Source: Candidatus Pseudobacter hemicellulosilyticus (GTDB lineage Bacteria > Bacteroidota > Bacteroidia > Chitinophagales > Chitinophagaceae). From it: a stretch of 64,000 bases of DNA. The number at the start of each line of letters is the position of its first letter. Position 1 is the stretch's first letter. Shown here piece after piece: positions 45,210-54,044 of this stretch. Below the pieces are notes generated by a model, which ran no database searches, was not told the origin of the DNA, and saw nothing but the letters and a program-made list of their open reading frames with translations. Location of the stretch: the NCBI GenBank assembly GCA_029202545.1, contig CP119311.1, positions 2,480,001-2,544,000 on the forward strand, written 5' to 3'. A program made the translations under genes and the position numbers.

Positions 45210-45575
45210 TTATTGAATTGAAAGTCGTTGTTTCGTTGTTTGTTGAGCCTGATTATTTATGTTCCAATTTTTAATTAGTGCAGATCTCCTATCATTATCT
45301 CTTCTTGTCCTATGCTCTAAGCTGTCTATGTATTGTTCCAGTTCAGACAAGGTTGCAATTTCGAAAAAGCCAGCCGGTTCTGAAGTTACTGCTCCAATAA
45401 GATCTCCATCATGTTCAATGCATTCTTTAATGAGAGTTCGCAGTTTAACTTGGTTGCTGCTGGTTGAAAATCCAAGTTGTTGGGCTAAACTCACAGCTCC
45501 AATAGCATTATACCTGCCCTTTTTCAAGGCAGATAATAAGTCTTGTCTTTGTTGTTGCGTAAAGGTTTTTGGCAT
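45210..45575 (-). CDS. Small HTH-like protein of the restriction-modification unit
   Basis: The 121-residue protein starts MPKTFTQQQRQDLLSALKKG and has a helix-turn-helix-like stretch (AIGAVSLAQQLGFSTSSNQV). I do not recognise a family. It is upstream of the endonuclease in the same operon, so a control-protein or nuclease-helper role is likely. Confidence 0.6.
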   Translation of the reverse strand: MPKTFTQQQRQDLLSALKKGRYNAIGAVSLAQQLGFSTSSNQVKLRTLIKECIEHDGDLIGAVTSEPAGFFEIATLSELEQYIDSLEHRTRRDNDRRSALIKNWNINNQAQQTTKQRLSIQ

Positions 45576-45890
45576 TTATAGATACTTTTAATAAAATGGG
45601 GGTGTAATGATAGTTGGTTTATTCAATTATTCTGGAAGGATTATTTCACGAGGGATTGAACTGCAATACAATTTACCTTAATTTTCGAATTTAGAATTGA
45701 ATACGCAAATGTAATATGTATATTATTTGTTTTATATTGATTAGCAATTGTCTATATTCTTTTTCAACTGTAAAACCTAATGCGAAGTTCCCAGTATATC
45801 TAAATTAAACAATATTTTTTTTATTAAAGATTGCAATGGTGGAAATCTAATTAATAATAATATCTGCTTATGTGTTAAACTTGCAACTAA
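45576..45890. promoter_or_regulatory. AT-rich divergent control region of the restriction-modification unit
   Basis: This 315-base AT-rich gap separates the endonuclease operon from the methyltransferase gene. It should hold both promoters; no single element is clear enough to name, and no gene is visible. Confidence 0.4.
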
Positions 45891-46997
45891 ATGCAAAATC
45901 ATAAGATTTATCATACAATTTTAAGTGGCAATGCCCAAAAAGTTCGCCAAATCAAAAATCATTCCATTGACTTGGTAGTTACATCTCCTCCTTACCCAAT
46001 GATTGAAATGTGGGATGAGGTAATGTCTGGGCTCAATCCCGAAATCAGACTTGCGCTTTCAGAGAACGATGGCAATACAGCATTCGAGATGATGCATCAA
46101 GAGTTGGATAAGGTGTGGAAGGAGATTTATCGTGTATTAAAACCCGGTGGAATTGTATGTATCAATATCGGGGATGCAACAAGAACACTGGACGGAAATT
46201 TTGCTTTATATCCCAATCACTCAAGAATTATTGCATCTTTTCTTAAGCTGGGATTTTCTAATCTTCCTAACATTATATGGCGAAAACAAACTAATTCCCC
46301 CAATAAATTTATGGGATCTGGTATGTTGCCGGCAGGCGCATATGTCACCTTGGAGCATGAATGGATACTTATCTTTAGAAAAGGACAAAAAAGAGTTTTT
46401 TCATCAGAAAATGAAAAAAGTAAACGTCGAAACAGTTCATTTTTTTGGGAGGAAAGAAATAATTGGTTTTCGGATCTATGGGAATTTAAAGGAACTCGCC
46501 AGTTTATAGAGAATTCTGAAAGCAGGGATAGAAGTGCTGCCTATCCATTTGAGTTACCGTATAGGTTGATTAACATGTATTCTGTCAAAGGGGATGTCGT
46601 ATTTGACCCATTTTTAGGTACAGGTACAACAACGATTGCTGCAATCGCATCTGAAAGAAGTAGTGTAGGAGTCGAGATTGATAAGGCATTTTTAACCTTG
46701 ATAAAAAATAGAATAGCGCAGTTAGATATCGATCGGCTTAATTATTATATTTCAGAGAGGTTAAAACAGCATAATATTTTTGTGAGAGAGTATAAAAAAG
46801 AATTTAAGCACTATAATCATTTTCTTAAATCGCCAGTTGTTACTTCTCAAGAAACAGAATTACAGTTCTCTTATTTAATAATGATTAAGAAGAAGTCTGA
46901 AGATTATTTTGAAATAGAATATCAAACAATTGAAGCAGATAATATTGACGTGCCAATAATAAGAAAAGAAAAGAAGCAACCTTCTTTAGGGTTTTAA
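45891..46997 (+). CDS. DNA methyltransferase, SPPY type (beta class, probably N4-cytosine)
   Basis: The 368-residue protein has the catalytic motif IV as VVTSPPYPMIEMWDE near residue 30 and the SAM-binding motif as FDPFLGTGTTTIAAI near residue 240, with VGVEID following. This order is the beta class. SPPY usually means N4-methylcytosine. It should protect the site cut by the adjacent nuclease. It is the only gene on the plus strand of the second island. Confidence 0.88.
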   Translation: MQNHKIYHTILSGNAQKVRQIKNHSIDLVVTSPPYPMIEMWDEVMSGLNPEIRLALSENDGNTAFEMMHQELDKVWKEIYRVLKPGGIVCINIGDATRTLDGNFALYPNHSRIIASFLKLGFSNLPNIIWRKQTNSPNKFMGSGMLPAGAYVTLEHEWILIFRKGQKRVFSSENEKSKRRNSSFFWEERNNWFSDLWEFKGTRQFIENSESRDRSAAYPFELPYRLINMYSVKGDVVFDPFLGTGTTTIAAIASERSSVGVEIDKAFLTLIKNRIAQLDIDRLNYYISERLKQHNIFVREYKKEFKHYNHFLKSPVVTSQETELQFSYLIMIKKKSEDYFEIEYQTIEADNIDVPIIRKEKKQPSLGF

Positions 46998-47253
46998 TGA
47001 AAAAGTAAATGTTTTGATAGAAAGATAGATATTGTATTTGAGATAGTCCAGTGCGTTCATTGACAACAATTCGTGATTCAGCTTTATAATTGTATAAATT
47101 TATTGAGAAAAAAATTGTTCCATCATAAAAAGCGGCACTTCTACAAGATCTTTTCAACTGTTTTTGAGTAAAAGCAACACATATTTTTTTATTGTCAACA
47201 AATAGATACAAATATTTGCCAGGATAAATATCGTAATTTTTGGAACCAAGGGG

Positions 47254-47280
47254 CGCAGGCTTGTATCCTGTCTTCCGGAA
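47254..47280 (+). repeat. Decayed attachment repeat (tRNA-Pro 3' end, copy 3)
   Basis: The stretch CGCAGGCTTGTATCCTGTCT, continued by TCCGGAA, matches 22 of 27 bases of the T-arm and acceptor end of tRNA-Pro (19880-19906), including GCAGG and ATCCTGTCTTCC. It ends the AT-rich second island. The gap 46998-47314 has no other feature. Confidence 0.7.
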
Positions 47281-47314
47281 TCAAGCAAAAAGAGCCTTCA
47301 GGCTTTGTCTGCCA

Positions 47315-47758
47315 TTAGATCGGATTTTCCAAAAATGCTTTACTATACTCAATTTTTACCTCAAATCTCTTCTTAGCTTCAGGCGTCACAGGCGTAAAGA
47401 AGTTCACAAGATTGCCATCCGGGTCCCTGAATAGCAGTGATCTGTTGCCCCAGGGCATGGTAGTGGGCTTTTGTACCACTGTATCCCCAAAAAAATTGGC
47501 TAATGCCTCATACTTGCTATCAACGTCTTCAACCTGGAATTCGATGATGACCGACCTGTTTTCGGCGGCTTTGGCTATTTCAATTCCACCAAATAAGGCT
47601 AAGGTGTTTGTGCTTCCAATGGCCAATGTTGCAAGGGGTGTGCGCAATTCGGCAAAATCCTCCGTGTATCGCGTCAGCTGTACCCCTGCGACTTGCTCAT
47701 AAAAGTCAATAAGCCTATTAATGTCAGCAGTGATGATCCGGACTGAAGAGAAATTCAT
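47315..47758 (-). CDS. VOC family (glyoxalase/bleomycin-resistance-like) protein
   Basis: The 147-residue protein starts MNFSSVRIITADINRLIDFY and ends with a RDPDGNLVNFF motif, the hallmarks of the single-domain VOC fold. A metal site cannot be fixed from the sequence. It is the first chromosomal gene after the island. The substrate is unknown. Confidence 0.88.
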   Translation of the reverse strand: MNFSSVRIITADINRLIDFYEQVAGVQLTRYTEDFAELRTPLATLAIGSTNTLALFGGIEIAKAAENRSVIIEFQVEDVDSKYEALANFFGDTVVQKPTTMPWGNRSLLFRDPDGNLVNFFTPVTPEAKKRFEVKIEYSKAFLENPI

Positions 47759-47966
47759 ATCATTGATGATTTCATAATTAATAAGACAAAATAAAGCCCA
47801 CCCAGTGGCAACCCTATGTCAACAAGTGTTTGTCTCGGAATAATTATTAATCATATTCAAACTGCTGTCAGCAGTCTTTCAGGAAGCAGGGCATGCGATT
47901 TTCCCGGTATCGATTGGTTGCTGTTACATGTAACCGGATGTGAGACAAAATGGAGACTGGTTATAC

Positions 47967-49097
47967 TTAATATTTTAGCTTCGAGAAGACTCCATTACTT
48001 ACTGTTTTATTCCCTGTTGCAGTGCTGCTTTCAGGTACTATTTCCGCCGAAAAATAGCCACTCATGGTCCGTTTCTCAGGATCGATGGTAGTGATCGTGA
48101 TCGTAGCAGAACCGCCGCTGCCTGCGGAGCTCCAGGTGAGGAGTGGAGCATACCTGCTGAAGACCGTGCGCATCGACAGGCGTACCTGAGACTTGCTGGC
48201 GCCCTTGCAGATGTAGGTACCTGGTCCGTTTACCTCGTCCAGCAGGATTTCAAGGCTGTGCATGATCACGGGTTCAGGCTTCTTGGGACCTGAAGGTATA
48301 GTAATGGAGTTGTACGAACTTGTATTGAACATGTGGAGGTCCGGGCTGTTATACTTACTACCCACTGATGTTTTGCGCAAATGTGTTGTTCCGTCAAATT
48401 CATAGGAAATGTAATTGGGCGATTGCGGATCCGAATCTGCGAAAAAATTGATGCGCCCTACGTTCAGGGATTGGTCTCTTTTCACTGTTACTGTAAAGGG
48501 TACATCCACATCGCTCAGGTAACCGATACTCTTGCTCATGGAAATCCGGTAATCCCCGGCCGGTAGCTTTTTAATGGAGAAAGCTCCGGAAAGCGGGTCC
48601 AACTCGGCCTGGTATCCAGCTGAATTGTCGGATGTTAAAACCGCGAAGATGCTTTGTACAGCTGACACAGGATGGACAATACCGCTGATGGAGGCTGTAT
48701 TCATAGCGGCGCCGGAGGTGAATTCAATGATGCCCAGGTCTGTGGACTGTCCCTTTAGAAGGGTCAGGCTATGTGGATCGGGTGGGCCGTAGGCGGGATC
48801 TGTTGTAAAAGAAACCTGATAAGGGCCTGCAGGCAGGTTTCTGATCTTGAAATAGCCATTTGCATCGGGCCTGGCATTATAGATGGTCTGGGATTGTGTA
48901 TTGGTCGCTGATATACTGGTGGTATTCACTACAGATACCGGATAGATGCGGCCTGTTATGCTGGCGGTGGAGGAGGGATCGGCAGGTTTAGTGGTGTCGT
49001 TTACATCAATATTATCCTGACTGATTGTGTCAGTTTTTCCACAAGCTCCTGATAGCAAGGAAATGCACAGGGCAATCAATACTGCAGACTTTTTCAT
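47967..49097 (-). CDS. Lipoprotein with two carboxypeptidase-regulatory-like repeats
   Basis: I start at the ATG at 49097 (MKKSAVLIALCISLLSGAC), a clear lipobox, giving 376 residues. Two similar beta-sandwich repeats (SITGRIYPVSVV...LPAGPYQVSF and SISGIVHPVSAV...LPAGDYRISM) are followed by a C-terminal beta domain with WSSAGSGGSATITITTIDPE and GYFSAEIV, of the DUF6252 kind. A surface-binding or structural role is likely. It is divergent from the histidine kinase gene. Confidence 0.8.
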   Translation of the reverse strand: MKKSAVLIALCISLLSGACGKTDTISQDNIDVNDTTKPADPSSTASITGRIYPVSVVNTTSISATNTQSQTIYNARPDANGYFKIRNLPAGPYQVSFTTDPAYGPPDPHSLTLLKGQSTDLGIIEFTSGAAMNTASISGIVHPVSAVQSIFAVLTSDNSAGYQAELDPLSGAFSIKKLPAGDYRISMSKSIGYLSDVDVPFTVTVKRDQSLNVGRINFFADSDPQSPNYISYEFDGTTHLRKTSVGSKYNSPDLHMFNTSSYNSITIPSGPKKPEPVIMHSLEILLDEVNGPGTYICKGASKSQVRLSMRTVFSRYAPLLTWSSAGSGGSATITITTIDPEKRTMSGYFSAEIVPESSTATGNKTVSNGVFSKLKY

Positions 49098-49245
49098 TTT
49101 ACTGATTTGGTTCACAAAATTAACAAAGGCGCTCGGGCAAGGCAATCCCGCAGATTGGGTGGTTTTTTAGGGAAAATCCTCAAAATGACCTTTATAAGTA
49201 TTTACTTTAGGCCGGATTCCCTCTTCCATACTCATTATTTCGCCT

Positions 49246-50499
49246 ATGCTGTTCGATAAACTGGTCGACTATTTTTTGCCGGCTGCTATACGAAGGAATA
49301 AAACGCATCCGCGTTTTGAGGAATTTCGTGTAATAGTAAGCTCTGCCGTACTGGCGCTTCCCATCCTGGCCGTTTTCCCGCTTTTTTTGTTATCCCTCGG
49401 GAAAGCTTACCTGGGATATTACCTCAACCTGGCGCTTGTGCTGTGCCTGCTGTTCTCTATCAGGTCCTATGGGCATTATCGATTACCCATGAGCTTACTT
49501 GCGGTAGTGACTTATTTTATCATTTATGATTTTATAAAAGATACTGGTCTCATCTACTCAACCCATATGGGTGTGATGCATGTCTACTTGCTGGCAGCAA
49601 TATGGACAGATAAAAAATGGGGGTGGATCGCCATTATTACCAATGTCCTGATCTTTATTATCATTTACCGGCAAACGATTGGTATGTCAGTTGCCGGTGA
49701 TGCTGCCACTATGCTGGGTAGCCCCCTATACGCACTGATATTGCATTGCTTCATTACTGTTTTTCTCGGCGGTTTACTTGCTTACGAACAGATGTCGCAG
49801 GAAAAGAATCGTCAAAAGATAAGGTCCTTGCAAGACCAGAAGATCAGCCTACTGGATGAAGCAGTGAAACAACGGACGGAACAGCTCAGCAACATGCGTC
49901 AGGTGATGGCTGCTGATTTTCATGACGAAACAGGTAATATGCTATCAGCCATCACCAGGCAGGCTGCCCTGCTGAAACTTAAATTACAGGACAATCATTC
50001 CGCGTTGCCCATAGCAGATAGTATCATCCGGAACAGTAATGATCTGTATGCCCGCAGCAAGGATTTTTTATGGAACCTGAATCACAATAGTGATGATCCG
50101 ATGGAATTGTTCAATTACCTCACGGCGCACGGTCAGCAATTCTGTAATCAATTCGATATTGCGTTTTCATCTGTAGCAAAAAACGTTGTGTCAGAACAAA
50201 AGAAGTTGGCGCCTTTTGCTGCCCTGAACCTCATATTTATCTTTAAAGAAGCGATGACCAATATAACAAAGCATGCAGATGCCAACGAGGTCTCTATTGA
50301 AATGCAGTACTTTGATAATAAGGTCATCTATATTATACAGGATAATGGGCGATGGAAGCAGGCGGATGCCCGGCAATCTCATTATGGTCTTATGAATATT
50401 GAGCGCCGGTGCGAAAAGAATGCTTTCGGCTTCCGTCTTTTCAGGGAAGAAGGGACCCGTTTAGAGATTACGGCCCCGATTTATCCATTTTTTAGTTAA
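49246..50499 (+). CDS. NarL-type sensor histidine kinase
   Basis: The 417-residue protein has about five or six transmembrane segments (residues 25-190), a coiled coil, the phospho-acceptor His in DFHDETGNMLSAI (HisKA_3-like) and a HATPase region (ALNLIFIFKEAMTNITKHAD, then VIYIIQDNGRW). No extracytoplasmic sensor domain is visible, so it may sense a membrane or intramembrane signal. It forms a pair with the response regulator 12 bases downstream. Confidence 0.93.
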   Translation: MLFDKLVDYFLPAAIRRNKTHPRFEEFRVIVSSAVLALPILAVFPLFLLSLGKAYLGYYLNLALVLCLLFSIRSYGHYRLPMSLLAVVTYFIIYDFIKDTGLIYSTHMGVMHVYLLAAIWTDKKWGWIAIITNVLIFIIIYRQTIGMSVAGDAATMLGSPLYALILHCFITVFLGGLLAYEQMSQEKNRQKIRSLQDQKISLLDEAVKQRTEQLSNMRQVMAADFHDETGNMLSAITRQAALLKLKLQDNHSALPIADSIIRNSNDLYARSKDFLWNLNHNSDDPMELFNYLTAHGQQFCNQFDIAFSSVAKNVVSEQKKLAPFAALNLIFIFKEAMTNITKHADANEVSIEMQYFDNKVIYIIQDNGRWKQADARQSHYGLMNIERRCEKNAFGFRLFREEGTRLEITAPIYPFFS

Positions 50500-50511
50500 A
50501 GCAATAAGCAA

Positions 50512-51144
50512 ATGAAAAGAATTGTTATTGTTGAAGACAACAGCAAGATAAGGGAAGGGTTTGCTGCAGTAATAGAAAGTTCCGGTAAATACTATTTAGC
50601 CGGTAGTTATAGTAATTGTGAAGATGCGGTCAGGAATCTTGAAAAGAATAAGCCAGATGTAATATTGATGGATATTGAATTGCCTGGCATGAGCGGCATT
50701 GAAGGCACCCTGAAGATCCGTAAGCAATGCCCTGAATGCATCATTTTGATCATTACCGTGTTTGAAGACAGTGAAAAAGTATTTCAATCGCTTTGTGCCG
50801 GCGCCACAGGGTATCTTGTCAAAAATTCAAACCTGGATGATATCATTAAAAGTATAGATGAGGCATTGTCAGGAGGGGCTCCTATGAGCCTGCATATTGC
50901 CAGGATGGTTGTTCAGTCTTTTAAGCAGTCGAATAATTCTCCCTTATCTGAGCGGGAAACGGAAGTGTTGCAGGGGATAGCGGAAGGGAAAAGCTATTCC
51001 AAAATAGCGGTAGACCTTTTTATCAGTAAAGAAACCGTCAGGAGCCATATCAAGAAGATCTATCAGAAACTGGAAGTGAACAGTAAATCGGCAGCGCTGT
51101 TAGTGGCGGGCAATAACAAATGGTTGAATAAACCTAAATTCTGA
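50512..51144 (+). CDS. LuxR/NarL family response regulator
   Basis: The 210-residue protein has a receiver domain (IVEDNSKIREGF, phospho-Asp in VILMDIELPGMSG) and a C-terminal LuxR HTH (LSERETEVLQGIAEGKSYSK). It is the partner of the kinase before it. Targets are not visible in the window. Confidence 0.95.
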   Translation: MKRIVIVEDNSKIREGFAAVIESSGKYYLAGSYSNCEDAVRNLEKNKPDVILMDIELPGMSGIEGTLKIRKQCPECIILIITVFEDSEKVFQSLCAGATGYLVKNSNLDDIIKSIDEALSGGAPMSLHIARMVVQSFKQSNNSPLSERETEVLQGIAEGKSYSKIAVDLFISKETVRSHIKKIYQKLEVNSKSAALLVAGNNKWLNKPKF

Positions 51145-51301
51145 TTGGGTAAAAGGCTTCCTGCCATACTATCACGGATGATCTTTTTCCTGAATGGAAC
51201 CCGAGTCCAACTGATCCAACCTGGAAATTACAGATATTGAAATGGGAAGTATTACTTAACATCTTTCAATGAAAGGGCTTTCAAAAATATTTCTTTAAAT
51301 A

Positions 51302-51339
51302 AAAATAGGATGTGTCAACAGTATGACACATCCTATTTT
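51302..51339. terminator. Strong bidirectional terminator
   Basis: AAAATAGGATGTGTCA pairs perfectly with TGACACATCCTATTTT (16 bp, six-base loop), between the converging response-regulator and peptidase operons. Confidence 0.95.
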
Positions 51340-51412
51340 GCAGACATTGTTCAGAAATGGGAAAACGTATAAAATAGCTGACTACTTGTCAACAAGCACC
51401 TCTACCCAGCCC

Positions 51413-54007
51413 TCAATGCGATTCCTCTTCTTCTCCACCGACAAACCCGCTCCGCAATTGGATCTGATTCCCGAAGTAGATCGCATTCAGCAGCAGCCGG
51501 TCTGTGCCATGCCAGTAACTCCGGTAGGTAGGGTCGTCTGCAAAGGAAATGATCTTGCCGGCGCCTTCCTGGCTTACCAGGATGGCCGCTGTATTGTTGA
51601 TCCGACCGATATTCTTTTTGGAAACATAGCCGCCTACGTAGGAGTTGCTATCGTATTGGGCTACCGTAGCGTATTTGTTGCGGGATGCCTGTAAGATGGT
51701 CTGGCTGTTCTTAGTAAAGAATATAGCGCGGTTATTCAGCCCAAAGGCAATGGGATGACTAATGTCAATATCGGCAGAAAAAACACCTCCGTTGATCCGG
51801 CGGGCAGCTTCGGTAGACTCCTGTCCGGCGTAATCGATCCTTTCCGTGGATTTTGCTTCACTGCTATCAACCAGCAGTTTTTCCTTGAGTATTTCCTGCT
51901 GTATTGCCCAGTCGATCGCGTTCTTGAAAAGGATAAGGGTACCGCCTTCGGCTACCCAGTTCTTTAACCTCGTTGTGGTGGCTTTGTCCAACGCGGCATA
52001 ACTGCCACTGGGAAAGATGAGTACCGTATACCTCGACAAACCCGCCCTGGCTACACTGCCTATATCCAGTTTCGTAGGCGCTATGCCTACCTGCTGATTG
52101 AGCAGGAACCATACCTGGCCCGCTTCTTCATAATTGATACCTGTCCCGAATAGTACGGCTATGGATGGCTTGCGTACGCCTTTCAGGTTATTGCTACCCA
52201 GGTCGATGCCAGCCGCATTGAAGCCGGTATTGACAGCAACAAATTCAACGCCTGCCTGCTCACCCGTCTGCTTCACCAGCCGGTATAAACTGTCGGCCGT
52301 TATTTTCTGTGCAGTGGTGGGCACCAGCAGGGAACCGTAACTAAAGGGTTGCTGCCCGGCAGCGGTTTGGATAGTGAATGGCCGATGGGCGGACTTCACG
52401 ATGATGTCTTTGTCCAGCAATAGTTGTAATGCTTTTGAGGCATTGTATTCCGACCAGCTTACTACATACCCTACTGTGCCTGGATTGCCCTGTACGCCAC
52501 CTGTCAAAGTGGGCACAGCCGTAATACGCGCGCCTTTGTTACCGGCAATCGTTTGTTTGGCATATTGCAGACCATAGGCATGAATGAGCGACCAGGAAGT
52601 ATTGTCATAATACTGGCTGTCCACTAATGGAGCCGTTTCTTCGAAGATGGAATGCACGATGCGGAAATTGGACTGGTCGGCAGGAACGATATAGGATCTT
52701 CCCTTTTCAAAATTCTTGCCATTAGCCACTACCCGGTTCTGCACTTCATATACTTCCACCTTATGTTGCAACAGCAGTTCAAGGAATTGATGGGTGAGCG
52801 ACTGGTCCCGCGCATCGCCAAAGATCCACTGTTTAACAGGATAGGCTCTTCCCTGGGTGAGGGCCGACTGGAAAAATTCTTTCTGCAGCCTGAACAGCCC
52901 TGCCTTTTCGGCAACAGCGCCACGAACAGTGGCAAGCCCCGTCAGCAGCTGGTTCCGGATAGTAAAGGAAAAGCTCAACAGCCCCGTTTCCGTTTCTGTC
53001 AGCAGACCCCGGCTGCTGGCCTGCTCAAAAGTTACCCCTACCGCCCCGAAGAAATCAGGATAGGTGGACCCGTAAATGGGCGACAGGTTATCAAACTGCT
53101 CTTTGGTAAAATACAGAGAGCCGATCTTGTCCAGCGCTTCAGCATGATATTTTGCCAGCGTTGTATTGAAATCGTAAGAAGCCTGGGGAACAATAGGACT
53201 TTGTGTCCTTTTGGGCGAAGGCTCAAAATAATAAGTGCTGTTGGCGCCCATCTCATGAAAATCGATATGCACGTTGGGATACCAGCGATGGAAGAATTGC
53301 AACCTGTTCCTGCTTTCTATTTGTGTTCCGCTGAGCCAGTCGCGGTTAAGATTGGCCAGGTAATGGTTGGAGCGGCCATTGGGCCAGCCTTCCACATGTT
53401 CCTTGTCCAGCGGATCGGCAGTAAAAGGGACAGAGCGGTAGGCATTGTGCCAGTTGGCTGCTCGATCCCTGCCATCCGGGTTTAAGGAGGGGTCTATCAG
53501 CACCACTGCCTGAGACAACCATCTGCTGGTTTCCTCATGCTGACTGGCCGCCAGGTAATACGCTGTCAGTATAGCGGCTTCGCCACTGGAGGTCTCGTTG
53601 CCATGCACACTATAGCCCAGTAATACCACCACCGGCGCCTGGCCTGAAGGGATCGCTTTGCCCGGATCAGCCAGGGTAATATGCTCTGTACGGATAGACT
53701 CGATCCTGGCATAATTCTCCGGTGCCGTAATGGTCAGGATCACCTGCTCCCTGTTTTCATAAGTTTTGCCGATCACTTCCAGGTGTACCCTGTCAGATAC
53801 CCTGGCCAGTTCCTTCAGGTAAGCCACCAGCTGGTCGTGCCTGGTATAGAAGCTGCCGATATCATAACCCAGGAACTTTTCAGGCGTTGGGATTTTGGGA
53901 TCGAAAGGACCACCCTCGGAAAAATAATAGGGCTGTTGGGCCAGGGCTGGTACGGAGAATAGAAAAGCGATAATAAAGAGCGCTTTTGCAGTAATGAACA
54001 GTCTCAT
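51413..54007 (-). CDS. M14 family zinc carboxypeptidase
   Basis: I start at the ATG at 54007 (MRLFITAKALFIIAFLFSVP), which gives a proper signal peptide and 864 residues. The zinc ligands are His135 and Glu138 (GYSVHGNETSSGE) with a later His in HIDFHEMG (about 247-254). Other M14 features are DPSLNPDGRDR. The C-terminal half resembles a glutamine-amidotransferase-like (DJ-1/GAT) region common in Bacteroidota M14 proteins. It follows susD by 37 bases, so the locus may take up and cut peptides or glycopeptides. Confidence 0.9.
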   Translation of the reverse strand: MRLFITAKALFIIAFLFSVPALAQQPYYFSEGGPFDPKIPTPEKFLGYDIGSFYTRHDQLVAYLKELARVSDRVHLEVIGKTYENREQVILTITAPENYARIESIRTEHITLADPGKAIPSGQAPVVVLLGYSVHGNETSSGEAAILTAYYLAASQHEETSRWLSQAVVLIDPSLNPDGRDRAANWHNAYRSVPFTADPLDKEHVEGWPNGRSNHYLANLNRDWLSGTQIESRNRLQFFHRWYPNVHIDFHEMGANSTYYFEPSPKRTQSPIVPQASYDFNTTLAKYHAEALDKIGSLYFTKEQFDNLSPIYGSTYPDFFGAVGVTFEQASSRGLLTETETGLLSFSFTIRNQLLTGLATVRGAVAEKAGLFRLQKEFFQSALTQGRAYPVKQWIFGDARDQSLTHQFLELLLQHKVEVYEVQNRVVANGKNFEKGRSYIVPADQSNFRIVHSIFEETAPLVDSQYYDNTSWSLIHAYGLQYAKQTIAGNKGARITAVPTLTGGVQGNPGTVGYVVSWSEYNASKALQLLLDKDIIVKSAHRPFTIQTAAGQQPFSYGSLLVPTTAQKITADSLYRLVKQTGEQAGVEFVAVNTGFNAAGIDLGSNNLKGVRKPSIAVLFGTGINYEEAGQVWFLLNQQVGIAPTKLDIGSVARAGLSRYTVLIFPSGSYAALDKATTTRLKNWVAEGGTLILFKNAIDWAIQQEILKEKLLVDSSEAKSTERIDYAGQESTEAARRINGGVFSADIDISHPIAFGLNNRAIFFTKNSQTILQASRNKYATVAQYDSNSYVGGYVSKKNIGRINNTAAILVSQEGAGKIISFADDPTYRSYWHGTDRLLLNAIYFGNQIQLRSGFVGGEEEESH

Positions 54008-54044
54008 ATTAAAATGATATAGTTTGATGAAGGAATAAAGTTTA

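Noticed and set aside
46885..47211. Minus-strand frame of 108 codons after the methyltransferase
   Set aside because: It overlaps the end of the methyltransferase gene and its composition reflects AT-rich non-coding DNA.
52652..53485. Plus-strand frame of 277 codons
   Set aside because: It is antisense to the M14 peptidase and lacks recognisable motifs.
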